DNA of 64,000 nt, taken from Lagopus muta (Eukaryota; Chordata; Aves; Galliformes; Phasianidae). Below, one piece after another: positions 12,281-27,200 of this stretch (its first letter is position 1; each line of letters opens with the position of its first letter). Under the pieces are notes generated by a model. The model was not told the origin of the DNA, did no database searches, and was given only the letters and a program-made list of their open reading frames with translations. The stretch is taken from the NCBI RefSeq assembly GCF_023343835.1, contig NC_064443.1:4526001-4590000 (forward strand), given 5' to 3'. The position numbers were made by a program, and so were the translations under genes.

Positions 12281-15200
12281 CTTAAAACAAAGGAAAAAAG
12301 ACAAACATCAGAAAATATCAAAATTCTGGAAAGTTAACCCACATAATAGATTTTCAGTAAATTAACTAAAATATAAAGAATGACAATATCCTAAAACATC
12401 ACGCAGACATGCAATAATCCTGCAACAACCCTGTCAGTCTTAACATGGTAAATAATGGCAGAAAAACAGTTCTAATACCATCAAAGCACACAAAAAATAG
12501 GATCATTCTGAAGGCCTGACAATGTTACTCAAAAGCACGTACACAGAACAGGTGTAATATCTGTATAGATACATTTCAGAACTCCCAACCCAGTCTGTAC
12601 CGATGGAAACATCTAAAACACAGCACTACCAAAATGTTCAGCACCTAAAGGCTTTTAAACCACCTTTGTCTGCTGCACACCCTCACCAAACCAGTATGCC
12701 ATACTTTTCAACCCCTCCCTAACCTATTACTAGATAGCACACCCAGCTGACTGGGATCATATTCCAGACTAGTAATGGACACCAGCAATTCCGTAACCTT
12801 CTATTATGCAGCTGGACACAGAACTATTTTAGAAGGATTCAGACCATTAGGCACACATGCTAATTAACAGAACACATCTGTGATTGGAATTTATTCACTG
12901 AAACACATCACTGGAGACCATCACCACATTGTGCAGATCAGATTAGGGCTAATCCTCAAGAACCAGAGCTACACCCAAAGCTGGGCAGCCAAAGCTGTGC
13001 TGAATAGATAACGAGGAAGAAGAGAATGAGAGGTGAACCAGAAGATAGACAGGACAAAGGAACAGTCTGCTCAAGCAAGACAAGAGTACATGACTGGTTG
13101 GCAAGTTCCATGCATCTAAATGCTACTTCACCAATTTTTCTAACAAGATTTTAGTTAGCCTTGCCTGATGCTGCGCTGAGTCTGAGAGGCACTCAGTTGC
13201 TGTGCTGTAAAGTTTCTAAGTGCAACTTCACAATCCTGCAGCTAGAATTTAGAAGCATCACACTGATGCCCATCTTGATTAGACAGTCAAACACTGCACA
13301 TCACAGAAAGTTTCCCAAATGTCAGTTCAGCCCCTAAGGAGAAAGAGCCCCAGAGCACTGCTACTGAAAAGCTTGCAAATAAGTGGAAAGGAGTATTGTT
13401 TCTTCATAGGAAATGTGCTCCCAGCTTCTGGGGTGGAAATCTGTTCTGGTTTCAACAAGTTGTAAAGTACACGATAACTTTCTTGACTATTTTGTTATTG
13501 CTTCATCCTAAGTAATGGCAGCTACCATTGCATAACTGAGGGAATAATGCATCTGCAAGAAATCAAATCTACTCAGCTTGCACAATGAAACAACATCTGT
13601 GTCCTTAGGTAAAAGCATCAACACTGAAATGATGATGGCTCTGGAAAACCATAAGGCACGTACCCAGATGAACTGAAGCATCATAAAATGAAAAGCAAAA
13701 ATAACCGTAAGATGACAACAAGAAGGCTACAATTTGGCAGCACTGCACAGACCTTAAGTATGCTATGGACTCCAGTATGAATAGTCTGGCACAAGGATCT
13801 TATCTGGAACAATTCTGCTTCAGAGAACTTGCCTAACTCTTATTTATAATATACCTCATATTAAGCCAGTGTATCTGTAATATTCTAATACCAGCCTGCA
13901 GATCCCCGCAAAGCTTTGGTAAACAACATGCCCTTACTCCTGGCCTACAAAGGCAGGCTTTTCTCAATTTCCATGAAGATACACTGCATTTTGCATTTTA
14001 GCTGGAAGATGCTCTCATTATCAGTAGTCTAGAGTCACAAAAATCAAATGAGCACGCAGTAATACAGAAAAGCACTAGCTGTATTCCAGAACAACTACTT
14101 TAAAAGCCTATCATAAATCATTCTGTATATTCTGTGTATAAAGAATTGTACTTTTGGTTTACCTAGGTGCAATTTAAAGAAACTCAAGGTGAGCTTTTGC
14201 AGAACAAAAAAAAAACCAAAAAAAACACCAACATCCATCCATATACTTCAACTTACATATGGGATGCATGTGATTCTGTAAGCTCACATTTTTCTACTTT
14301 TAATAGGCTGTCATTAAAAGCAAATGCACTAATGAGGTCAATGTTATTCTTCTGCAGCATCTCAAATAGCAAGTAAATAATCCTGTAAATTCCAGAACAC
14401 CTCACACATCTGCATTAAAATTGCATGCAATATAAGAATTCCAGTTGCAGAACAAGGCCAGACTTGAGCTCAGGCATAGCACATAAATGAAGTAAGTGGC
14501 TCCCATCTCAAAAGTTTAAACTACGTAACTGCATAGCTTTGACAGTTACTGTCCAATCTCTTAGGTACTTCCAGGACACAACCCCTCCAAAGCTGAAATG
14601 GCTTTGCCAGGATCAATGTTCTGCTATTCCAACAAAGTCAGTGTAGTTCTGGAAGCACAGTACAGCATGTGGCAAACCAACAGTAACACAGCTGCTCCAG
14701 CCTTGCAGGACTGTAATTAACTGAGTTGGCACAGCAGCCTGCAAGTCAGCTTGCTCTATCAGCTTGCCAACCTATTCTGCCTCTTGCAGCAGCTCAGCAT
14801 TAAGAGCTTTTTCTTCATATTCTGCCCCTGCAGGGAGAACTCTGCTGAACTCCACCCACTCCAGCCATGAACCCAGCATCTTATGGAGTAAGAGGCTTAC
14901 ATTTCTGCCCTAGCACATCATGCTACAAAGCGAAATACAGGTTTATACATACAGCTGGTTTCTTAAAGCAGCCCTCAGGGTGATGAGTCACATCTATAGT
15001 AAAAGTTAATGGTTGTAATTATGGCTCAGTCTCCAAATCCAAAGCAGTTGGACCACATGAAGATGTCTTTCTACTTTAGCTATGAACCTACAACTTGGTG
15101 GTTCCACACCCCCTTTAGATTTTTCCACTACAGGATAGAGAACAAAGACCTTACGCACATGGAATCAAGACCACAAAACTTCAGTGTAAACATAAGCTGT

Positions 15201-18200
15201 ATCTGGTTTTGCTTAACAGTCCCATGGAAGTGTTACTGTTACGTTACAGCCAAATTACTATCTTACAGGTCCCCCAAAGTTTCCCCATACATATAACTGT
15301 ATGCTGCATTCTTCATTTCCTTTTGAAATAAAGGATTAATGAATATACTGCTGAAGAGCTGTCATGCTATACAGGGAATGCAAATATTTACATATTGCTA
15401 GTGCACAGACATACAACTTTTTACACATTGAGAGTGAATTGCAGTGTAACGCAGTATTTGTTCAGGCACTGATGAAGCTGGCAGTTACTATGAAACTACA
15501 GAATATTTATATAGGTTGTTCCCTAGAATTAAAAGAAAATATTTCTATGCAGGCATAGTTTACTAACAGCCCAATTCTAAGAATAAGAATGTTATTCGCA
15601 GCAGCTAACAAGCATTTGTGTTAACTTAAAAGAATCTTGAACAATTGATTCTTGAACAATTCACCCATTATGTATTTCCAGCTTTTATAAGACATTTTCA
15701 AGGCTTGCAGCATTCCTCTATTAAGATATAAAGAAGAAATTTGAACTGAGTATCGGTGTCTTTTTCAGAGCAGCAAAATAGAAAAACTTCAGAGTTATTT
15801 CCCAAAGACCATGCAGACTCTGACTATGTGGGAAAATAAATCAAATGATGGTGCCATCTCTAATGGGAAACAGAGAGGCAATCTCACCACAGACTCAAAA
15901 AAAAATATACAGGCACATTTTCAGAAACTAAATAGGGCACTTAAAAACAAACAAAACCAGAGCTTGAGCTCAACTTTAAAACCACACTGGCAGAGAAAGA
16001 TGAAGAAAAGTTCTCTTAAATGGGCTGAAATTCTTTATTTTGCCTATGCTATTTGCCAGTACTGTTAATACACAGCATGCCAGCCCAGCAACAACTATTC
16101 CCAATTTAACACTGAATTCAGAAGCATGCCCTACACTGGACTGCCCTGTCACAGATCAGCACATAGACATTTCACATTTTTCTATTGTTATTAAGATAAA
16201 AGAATCAGCTACAGAAATCATTTTGTGTCCCTCATTACAAAGTGATGGTCACACCATGAAAATTAATTCTTTCACAAGCAGACGTGGGACAGAAGTACTT
16301 ACATAGTTACCAGGAACAGGAAGGAAGAAGCCAGAGCTTATTTAATGGGGCTACTGACTTCATGATCCTTTCATAATTTTGTTATACTTTAGTTAGCATT
16401 CTTAACATAAGCACTACAGAAGAAGAGAGCAGATGAAAAAGAACTGGAGAACCATAATACTTTTCTTAAAGTCTCTACTAGGATGTACAAAACTAGTTCT
16501 CAGGGAAACAGAACACTACACGAAGTTTGGTTAAAGAAGGAAGAAAGAAATGCAGCATCCCTAAAGATGAAATCTAACAGCTGAAGACTTTCCTGTAATA
16601 CGTATTTATTCCATGAGACAAACAGATACTTTCTATGTAGAAGCAACGATGTTTTGTCTGTGTATTGTATGTGCCTGCAGAAGTCCTGGCTGATAAAGCC
16701 CTGCTAAGCAGCAAAGCAATGTGAACAGCATTAACGCCTGCCCCCTAGTGACAAGTGTTTTAATTTAAGAAACCACCTTTGGGAGAAGATCTTCCTTAGA
16801 AGACAGTGAAAGCCTTCAGACAAACTGAACTATGAAAGTTTGGAAATAAATACTTTTAAAAAATGAAAAAACAACAAACAAAAAAGCACTTAAAGGCAAA
16901 AGGCTTCCATCTAACCCAAACCACCTCCTGAGCTGATGGGAGGATCACCAAAGATCATAAAGACCTTACATCAGAAAATGTGGGCTCACATCCCTACTCA
17001 AATTTAATTTCTTCATTAACATCCACTGCAATTTTAGCGTTTATTGGCACGATTACTGGTTCTGTCCACCTTCAGTGGGTGAAACTGCTGAGGTCCTGGT
17101 AAGTCAGCAGGCAGGAGCTGAGGAAGTAGTGCCAGGCAGTGGGCAAGGAAAGCCCACTTTTCAACGTTAAAAATAGTGGAAGGAATTATATTTTAAAACA
17201 TTTAAGCATTAATTCTATATAACTAGATGGTCAGAAGACAACTGAAGTCTATTTTAAAGAAAAAAAAAACTAACCACCATATAAATCAAGAAGTTGCTAA
17301 GACAAAGGGAAAACAGAAAACAATGAAAATTAAAAGTCCTACTAAAACTTACATTGGGACCTCCCAGAAGTCTCAGTAACAATACAGGCTGAGAGTGATT
17401 TGCTGAATGCCACAAGAGTAGCTAACAAATCCCAGAGGTGATTTTGTCTATCAGGATTTCAGCAGACAGAGAGTATAAACAATCTGACAAAGCTTAACTG
17501 CTTTTATTCCTATTCTTGCAGCTACACACAACAACTTTGCTCCACAGCTCAGGCAGGCTGCTAAGTTTCCCAAGTGCTGCATTCATACACAATAACTCTG
17601 CCTTTTGCACCCCTTCCCTCTGATTATTTTGTTCTACAAAATCTCTGTGGATTTAGAACCAGATAGGTTACAAGCTAATATTTCTAAAAAGGACGTGTTG
17701 TGATACAAGGCTTGACCAGCAGCAAGTCATTTTAACAACAAACCCTAAAAGGAATGCTTGACTTCTTCAGTTGGAAACCTTCCATTAGAAACTATTGAGC
17801 ATGTCTAGCTTATAAAATATAAGTGCAGTTTCTCAGATGGAGTTAAGGTTCTTACCCTCCTTGAACTACTAAACAAAGCTCGGCAAAAATTTGGAAGTAT
17901 AACAAAGCCACTAACAAAAGTATATAAAAAGATGTAAAACAAGCACAACTATTCTTGTTTACTTTCCTCAGCAAACCACATGGTTTGGTTTGAGCACTGC
18001 AACCTGCATTTTCTCACAAGGAGGCATGAAGTGCAACATGGGGTCACAACTTTAACAGCAAATGGGAAGCGAACAGCAGCTGTAGAAATCTGGATAAGGA
18101 TAAGCTGCTTTTGAGACCAGTAAGGGTGTTGTTTGTATGTAATTGCTTTTGAGGAAAACACAGGAATAGGTGTGAATGAGTTCAGACAATGATAGGAGCA

Positions 18201-21200
18201 ATTTCAAGCAAGCAGCAAGGATTTCTCACTTTGCAGGAATTAAGACAATCTCCTGATCTCTGGTTTGTTTATGTGAATGCAGACTCAGATCTTAAGCTTT
18301 TCTTTTAAACTGAGCTGCAGTCCACTCAGCTTTTAAGATGCCCTGATTTTTACATTTAAAAAGTACACATTCTAGAACTCACAATGACAGGACCATGCTT
18401 CAGCTACACAACTGGCAGTAACTTCTGAGAGTTTGGAAGACTTCAGAGGCTTACAAATATCCATTTTCCTATGTTTCTACTCTGGAAGTTCTCATTTGCC
18501 TCCCACACTTCTCTCATTGACTTTGTAACATATTCAATTCTTCTTCTAAAGTACTTCATTGTGAAGTATTAAGAATTATGGTAATAGCTAATGCTTATCA
18601 ACTATATGGGCTTAGTAAGGAATACAGTTACCTGAACACACACCTGTCTTCTGAACTTGGACAGAAACTTCAGACTTTAAGTTCTCTCCTTCTAAACTTA
18701 TCCTCTCCTTTATTTTATCATAGACCAACCTGACAGTCTACACAACATCAACACAACACATGGATCACTGTCACTTAGAGACATGTAGAAAATCAAAAGG
18801 AATTATCACATAATTTTTCCTCTTTGTCATAATTCAATAAGAGCAAAATCAGTGCACAACAGTCAAATCTGGCCCACATCAAAAAGAAAACAAGTTGGAT
18901 TTTTTGTTCCATCATTAGGTCACGTAGACTCTGTTCTCGTATTCCACAGGCTTTCAATATTTTCATTAAGCACTTAAAATTGTTCTTCTCTAAAGTCTCT
19001 TGCAAGACAGTTGTGGAGCCCTATAATTTTTATGCCGTAAAACCGGAAAGCTCACAAATCACACACGTTCTTACCAGCTGTTAGTATGGTTTTAGCACTC
19101 TGCACTATACTGGAAGATCTCACAATGCCTGAGATTCCTGCAGACAGAAAAGCACACAGATGTTACCCATCTCAGAAGCAGTTTTGTGTGTGTTCTTTTT
19201 TTTTTTTTTTTGCTCAATCCTCTAACAAAAAAAAAGCTAAATATTCTACAGTTATATAATTAACCAGCTTGAAAGTAAAAATTGTACTTAAGCTGAGAAA
19301 GTACATTTTACCTTCCACTATGTCATACCAATTGAAAATATAAACTCTTAAGTATTTTTGCTTATTCTACAGATAAAAAAAAAGTCAATCTTAAAACATG
19401 TAACAAGTATGAATTGATGACATTCATTCACCTAGTGATCAGACTGAGATCTCCAAGACAAGCAATCAAAAATGATTCACTTAAATCCCTCCTACACATG
19501 GTTTACATCAGAATTGCACTCAATGTTCATTTCAACCCAACATGGGCATTTAGTGCTTCTCTTGCCAAGCAGGGTTGTTTATATTGTGCAGTTTTTTATA
19601 TTGTAGTCTGTCTTGGCTAAAAGATCAACTTCTGGAAACACTGCTTGTTTGCCACTTCACAGCACAGCAAGTTCAGTTCCTATCATCTGTTCTTAGGTGT
19701 AAATGGAATAGTACAGAAAAGGATACTTTCCAAAACAAACTTTAAGAACTTAAATTTGTATGTGTATTTTATATATATAAATACAAAAGTACTGTTTATT
19801 ACTAAATACCTGAAAATGTACAAAGGCAGCAGTCCCAGCATTGAGTCTTTCAAACTGAATGTTATTTTCCTGCATTAACCATATTATAGAAAACAATTTC
19901 AAATATTATTTCTAAAACCTTATTTCAAAGCCACCTGCATAACGACTAAACCTTGAACAATTAAGAGAAATACAATATTCCACCTGAACAAGTTTCTTTA
20001 TTTTTGAGAGTGGATAACAGGTCATGGTGAGCTAGTAAAATACCTAAGGACAACACAATTCAGTTTGAGTAACCAGCTTAGTTTTAGCAATCGTTTTAGC
20101 AAAATGGTTTGCTCTGAGCTGGAGCTGCACCGTGCTGCCAGCAGCATGCTGGGCTTGCACTGCCAGATCCTGTGCCCCTTCACTGGGGAACTGCACCACC
20201 AAGGGCTCTGCTTCACCACAGGAGAGCAAACAACTGAACTGCAGGTGCCGGATGGCAGCTGATGGAAAGGGCAGAAGGCACACAGGTTGCGTGGGTTGTT
20301 CCTGGCCAGCTATGTGCAGCTCCTGGTGTTAGAGGACAGAAGCAGCTCAAAGGAGACGTATCCTGAAGAACCTATTTCTGTCCATGGATTGCAATGGGAG
20401 TCTAAACCCCATTTCACTGGAGGAGCTGCCTGCCCAAAGAGGGGCATGGACTTGTCCACGTTTCCAGGAACTCCAACTTCTTTAGCACAAGGTAGTCTTT
20501 AATCTCATGGAAGAAAATCTCCATGGGGTAGATGTGGTCATCCAGGAATGAAATGCTGGCCAAGTCCAGGCCATTTGTCAGTTTGTTAATGTCTGCTTGC
20601 AGCTCAGCAAAGGCCTCTTTGTGCTCCAAGGCCACCCAGGACTCCAGGTTGTCCAATCTGCAGCTGAAGACACCACAGGACTTGCACCTGTAGGTGATGA
20701 GGGCAATGATGATGAGCAGTAGCAAACTGCCACACCACCAATCCTGGTGGGCGGGCTGAGCAAGCTGACCAAGTAGATCTGCAGTGTGCCTGGGGAGAAT
20801 TCAAACTCTCCAGCCTTTAACCCTGACTCTGTGCTGGTCTGTAATGTTAGGCAATTTGCAGAACAGCTGGGTCTTGGCACAGTCAAGGTGCAGAGTGTGT
20901 CCCTGATCAGCACTGTGTAGTTCAGCTGGGAGTTCCCAGCAGCTGGGGGTAGCAGGTTCCTGCCCTTGAGGATGAGGGCAGAGATGGGCTTCAGCAACCC
21001 CGTGGGACTGAGCAGCTAGAAGATAGAGTCCAGGTAGTAGAAGTTGATGGTGATGATGATCAGCAGGGCTTGGACATTATCTACAATGAACCCCATTTTG
21101 CCTGGCCAGTAGCCAACCTCAGGAAGGGCTCTGCTCAGGGCTGTTGATGGAGGGCAAGCAGCACATCATGCTGGTGTCACTGTACACAGTGCAGTCGTTC

Positions 21201-24200
21201 TCCTTCAGAGCTGTGTAGTACATGGCTCTGATCTTGGGCTTCTTGATGTTGGCCAGATTGATGCCACGTCCCATCACTGTTGATGCTCTACTCTGGATCA
21301 ACCTTTTGAATGATGGAGTCCTCCATGTAGTTGTACTTCACCTCCAGGTTGCTCAACTCTGCCTAACTTGTTGAGGATGGCGGACCTATTGGGGGTGTGC
21401 CCAAGTCCTGCATCAGATCTTGCGATCATTTCTCTCTGAAAAGGCACAGGGTCACTCTCCCATGGTGACAGCCTGTTCAAAGGGCTGAAGCACCTCATTT
21501 ATGAAGAAAGGATGATGGAGTTGGGCTTGTTCAGCTTGGATAAGGCTCTGGGGAGATCTCTGCAGTATTCCAGTACCTCAAGGAAGCTTACGAGCAGGAG
21601 ATAGACCAATCTCTTACATGGTCTAATAGTGATAGGATAAGGGAGAATGGCTTTAAACAAAAAGACTGGCAATCTGGCTAGAAGTGGGGTGAGGAGGGTG
21701 GTGAAGAGATGGAACAGGTTGCCCAGAGAGGTTGTGGATGCCCCATCTCTGGAGACATTCAAGGCCAGGTTGGATGGGATACTGGGAGCCCGGTCTAGTG
21801 GCAGGCAACCCTGCCTGTGGCAGGGAGGTCGGAACTAGATGATCTTTGAAGTCCCCTTCATCCTAGGCCATTCTGTGATTATCCAGAGTCTAGACTTTGA
21901 AAATTCCTTTGGTAACAAAAGTGAAAAAGGGTTTCTGATTTTTTCTGAGAGTATGAATGGCTTAGCTTCAGAAAACTAGATCTAATGTTTTGATTCTGTG
22001 GTGCTGCATTACTGTTTACAATAGTCTCAGCTTGCAATAACCTACTAAAATACAACTACCAGAATAGGTAGCTCGGGGTGGACAACCAAGAGTACTAAAA
22101 CTACACACAACAAACAACTATTGTACTGAAATCAGTGTAAGAGCTCCCTCTGCAGCTTGCTCATGTTTGAGGCTCACAGGCATCTTCTTATGGAGCTTGC
22201 AAAACTGGCCACCTGGAACTAAGATGCATCAAGTTCCTCAAAGGACTGTTCAAGTACTACATGTATCTATTTACTAGCAGCATAATGAAATATTGATGTC
22301 TTCGGAATAAGCTTTAACTTGCTTGTACTTAATCTTGCCTCAGAGAAGCTATCTGTGATGATAAGAAGCACCTCAATCCTCTTCTTCAAAGGTTCAATTC
22401 TCTGTCAGAGCACCACGTATCTGTATATCTGGTAGGATATACAGCTTAATATTCCAATGAAGTTATGATAGCCAATAAAATCCTGAAGATGGAAGCAACC
22501 CAAACAGAGTTATATGGTCTAATTAGATCATAAAAGCTGCTGTCAAGATTCAAAACCAAATATCTTGTTTTTCTGTATCAGCAGAAATGGTGGTTGCCAG
22601 TATTTCATGGAGCTTGTTTGCAAACAAACAGAAGAATATGATTTTGGAAATGCATCTCAAGATTAATCTAGTTTTCTTCCTTTAATTCAGCCTTCTGAAC
22701 TAGATAGCCATATACCATACATCTTTATTTTTATGATGTCTTAAAGGTGATTAAAGACATTGGTCTAGGCTCACCTTGATGCACCACAAATCCACAATCA
22801 GGGTCATGGGCAACTTGCAGTAAAATTTCTTCCACATCCCTGTTTTTTCCAGGAGGGTCGACCAGAGAAGTTATCTTCTGCTGCAGACTCTTTGGCAAAG
22901 CCATCAGTTGTGCAAATTGACCTTCTGGACTTTTATCGATCTGAACATTACAAAAAATAAAACGGGGAAAAAAATTGTGTTAATGAAGTAAACTCTATTT
23001 TCAAAGAAGTCACAAAAGTCTTCCAGCTATCTTTGGCCTGTGACAAATATCTCAAAATACTGTTTCCATTTCACATTTAAAAGCCATTGACAACACTAAT
23101 GAGATCTCCCCATGGAGCATCTCAGTTCTGAACCTGAAGAATAACAGTGGAAAGATGTTCATTTTTATCCAAGGCTAAACTAAAGCATACACATGATCTT
23201 GTTGCTCCTACAAGTAACTTCTCATTAAAACTGAACCATCCCTGCATTACCCGATTTCCTCTGCAAACATACATATACTAGAATGAAAGAAACTGTTCCC
23301 AAAAAACCATTCAGCTCTGTTTCTTCTGCTGAATATAATCAAACTACACACACACAAAGTTTACTTTGAAAACTATTTTCTCTGCTTTAAACTCAAGCCA
23401 CATTTGGTCTGAATAATTGAAAGGAAGCATTCATTTCATGTTTTTCAATCTACTTAAGAAACACAACGACCTTTTTTTATTACAATGATATCAACACACA
23501 GGGCTGCACACGTTTACATAAAATGTAAGAGCAAATACTGAAAAGTGCCCAACAGAGCAGGTCTCTCCAAAACTAAAGGAAAAGATTAAGAGCCTGAGTA
23601 CTCCCACACATTTTCTTTCACATTTTTTGGAGACATCAGACAGGAGTCTAGTTGTCCTATACTCCCTCTAGTCAATGGGAAGGAAACGATATCCAGATGA
23701 ATCACCCACTGACTACAGATGGAGTCAATAATAAGCAGGCTTTCAACATTATGTGGGAAGAACTCATGCCTGAACCAGAACTATAAGAACTATTGTCTGC
23801 TTTCAATTGTTTTTGAGGAATCTTTTATGGAAGATTTTTCTTTGTAATTTTGAATATGTGTCCTTGGAGAGAGGGTTTCTATTTTCTGTTAAGCAGTACT
23901 CCAGATAGCAATTACCTTCTTCAGTCTTGGGAATAGTGGCAAATATCCAACACAAGGTGTGGGCAATGAAGTATTAATCTCAAAATCAACAGGAAAATGA
24001 TGACAATTATTCACTGCCACAGGACTATTAAGAAATACCAAACAGACTTACTATCTAACATATTTGTTAGATAAAACCACAAGGTTTTGATCAAAAGTAA
24101 TGTAAAAATAGATGTTGTTCTAACTAGATACCTTCTTGGAGAATGGAGCATTGGTTCTATTCAAAATTTGCCTAAATACTTCCTCCATTAAGGTGTTCAA

Positions 24201-27200
24201 AATCACATTGGTAAGAAAACACAGAATGTTGCCATATAACACAGATTCACCTACGTGGTACTCAAAAACACTGCAGCAAAAGCTTTTACTGTACTCAAGG
24301 TTGCTTGTGTGTGCAACAACTTGCTTCAGTTTCTAACAGACATCCTAAAAGGAAGCATGAGTTACTTACCTCAGTGACTTGAGGATGCAGCAGTAACTCA
24401 TGTCCATGAGACTACTGGTGCTATTGGTATCATAACACAGAAATGTAGCACGCACACCCTTGTGCTAATCTTCAAGTGCAATATGCACGAGAAAATAATG
24501 CTACCAGCCCCCTGAACGTGGCATCCCACCTCTAACTGCAGAGTTTCACTTGCACCTGAAGCCAAACATGGAGTTCAATACACTGGCCATTTTGCACCAG
24601 TTTTCTGACTAAAACTTGGATTTGCTCAACTAATCTTCATAATTAGCACACAAGCACTGGTGGGTTTTTCTGTGTTTTTTGTTTTTGTTTTTGTTTTTTT
24701 TTTGTTTTTTTTTGAGATGAACATTTTGATTGCAGAAAGTTGCATCTCTAAGTTATTTTTTTGTTTAAACATAAGCCATATTTTTATTAATCACTTCCTA
24801 GACTGCTGTCTCTATATAGTGTTCATTAGATCACACATTTTAGAATTATCTTCTCATTCCCTTGCTAGAATTCAAGTCTTGTGGCCATACTCAAAGAAAA
24901 TAGACAACAGTTAGTTTTCTTCTATATATATATATGGATAGGCCAATATTTAAGGCAAATTTTCCAACTGTGGAATTAATTAAACAACTGAAACATAATA
25001 GCAGATATATGGACCAAAGATGCTTGCTACAGCATGCTTTCTGCCAGCGTGATAAAGCACTCCCACTTGTTTGTTTTAAAAACATTTTGAAGAAAAACAC
25101 TTGCCTCTAGCCTTCCCAGATGGTGCTTATATACCACTTGAGGGCAGTCCTGTAATATGTTACTGTACAACTTCTGAAAGTAGGGAACATTGGGTTTCAC
25201 TATGTTCTGCACCTTCGATCTGTCTTCTCCTATTATCATTCTGAAATCACCTAGTCAAGGAAAAAAAAGTTAGTTCTCTAGGATGAAACTGAAGTCTAAA
25301 AAGGAAAATATAACAAAAACCAACAGAATACAAAGCTGGTACTTAAAAATATTTATTCTTCAATTCTACCTATGTCTACACAATCCATAATTAGATTCTC
25401 TCTTCTAACAGTCAAAAAACACCATCCAAATAACTTCAGCCACAGAAAAGAAGATTCAAAACCGTGATGCAGCCTCTGCTATGCAACATCATCAACTCTT
25501 GCATCCACATTTGCACCTGGACAACAAAAAATTCCAGTTGTCAAGTCCAGGCTCTAAGTCAGCAGAAATCAGCTTCAATGGCTCACTAAACAATACTAGT
25601 GAGCTGCCCCAGCACTTCGTATTCAAAATCAAAATAATCTTCATTTTCCCATTACTAAAGGAAAATAACTTGCACTGTCTCCACACTTCAAGGGCAATAT
25701 GTGAAACACAGCTATTAACACATGCTGAGACCACAATGCTCCTTTTTCTTTCAGCCAAGTACTATGTCAGTAGAGTGTAAAAAAGCAACTCTTTTCAACA
25801 CCACTGCTACTTTTCTGACCTTACTTTGAGACACTGCCCAGTGACTGTAATGAGAGGACTGTATTAGAGTGTTCACGTACCTCTGGTATGTACCACCCTG
25901 CTAGCTTTTGACGTTACCAACCAGGAGTTCAAAATCAACAAACAAAATCCTAAATCGATTCATTTTCTCTCCTTCCTACAGTTAGGATATAGATGCTGTT
26001 GCAGGGTAGCAACTTGCTGGCATTACTTAGTTTATTTCAATTTACGCTAATCAGCAAAACACACTTTCCCTCGCTGATTTCAAAATGCACCAAAACCAAC
26101 AAATAAAAAGAATAAACATCTTCCAACTGAAAGTACGAACAGCTCTTCTCAGCACTTATCGCAAGAGCTGTTAGAGTAACGCAACAATCAGTGTTGTTTA
26201 CCAGTACTCCCCCTGAACAGTTTTAAGACTTCAAAAACAGGCAGCAAAATGAAGTCTCTAAACGTGTCACTGACAGCTCTTCACCCAGCATTCCCAGCTG
26301 GGACTCTTTGCTTTGACTGTATTCACACAGCAGAGGCAACTCCAACATCTCACAGTACGGTAACTCATCTCCCAGCTTTTGTTAATATCATTGTTTCAAA
26401 GGATCCGTACAAAGTACCTCGATCACCAGCACCCACCAAGAACCTAATGACATGGAGGGGTACCAGGTGGGAAGTGCACAGCCCTGTAGCAGACACTCCT
26501 GGTGAACAATCCTTAACCACCCTCTGTCAGCATCCTCTTTATTGTCACTCTAAAACAGGTAATGATTCAGAAAAAAAAACCTGCTATGAGAACAGTAACA
26601 CTCTTCATAAGAATTCAGTAAAGCCAAGCTGCAGCTATCTATGCTGCGGGGTTTGTTTTACTTTTTTAAGTAAAGAAAGTGCTGTGTAAAATTCATCCAC
26701 AAGAAAACTTTTTCATAATCATTAAAAATGTCAAATCTAAAGACCAGTATTTGATTTCATTAGTTAAATTTTAATATTTTTTGTACAATTAGTTCTGGTA
26801 TTGAAGATCCATTTGGAGTAGGTTCTCTATTTTTGGTTTTGTGGTGTTTTGGGGTTTTTTGTTTTTGTTTTTTTTAAATACCACATCAGTTTCACATGAT
26901 TTCATAACTTGAGAAAGCAGAAAATCCTCTAGCAAAACAATAACTCAATAAATACCAACTAGGAAGTAAGTCTTAAACACAAAAAGAACTTTAAGCATAG
27001 CACACTCAATCAGGGTCTGTGATGAATAAACATGCACTGAGTGAAGAGAACTTTTTTCCAAGATGTTGAACCATTACAACCAAGATACAATCCATACAAA
27101 CAGAGTAAAAAACCACTTCACCACAATCATCCACATCTACATCTGACAAGTTTTGCTTATGTACTTGTACCTATTCCTCAATGAATAAGCACAGTTTTCC

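Noticed and set aside
14257-14382. A 126-base open stretch with good acceptor and donor on the minus strand.
   Set aside because: It lies in TAMM41 intron 7, and its phase (2 to 2) cannot join exon 7 or exon 8, both of which need phase 1.
17353-17910. Two exon-like stretches (17856-17910 and 17353-17448, minus) that can be joined in phase after TAMM41 exon 7.
   Set aside because: The true exon 8 at 12204-12280 matches the conserved C-terminus, and these stretches match nothing in the family.
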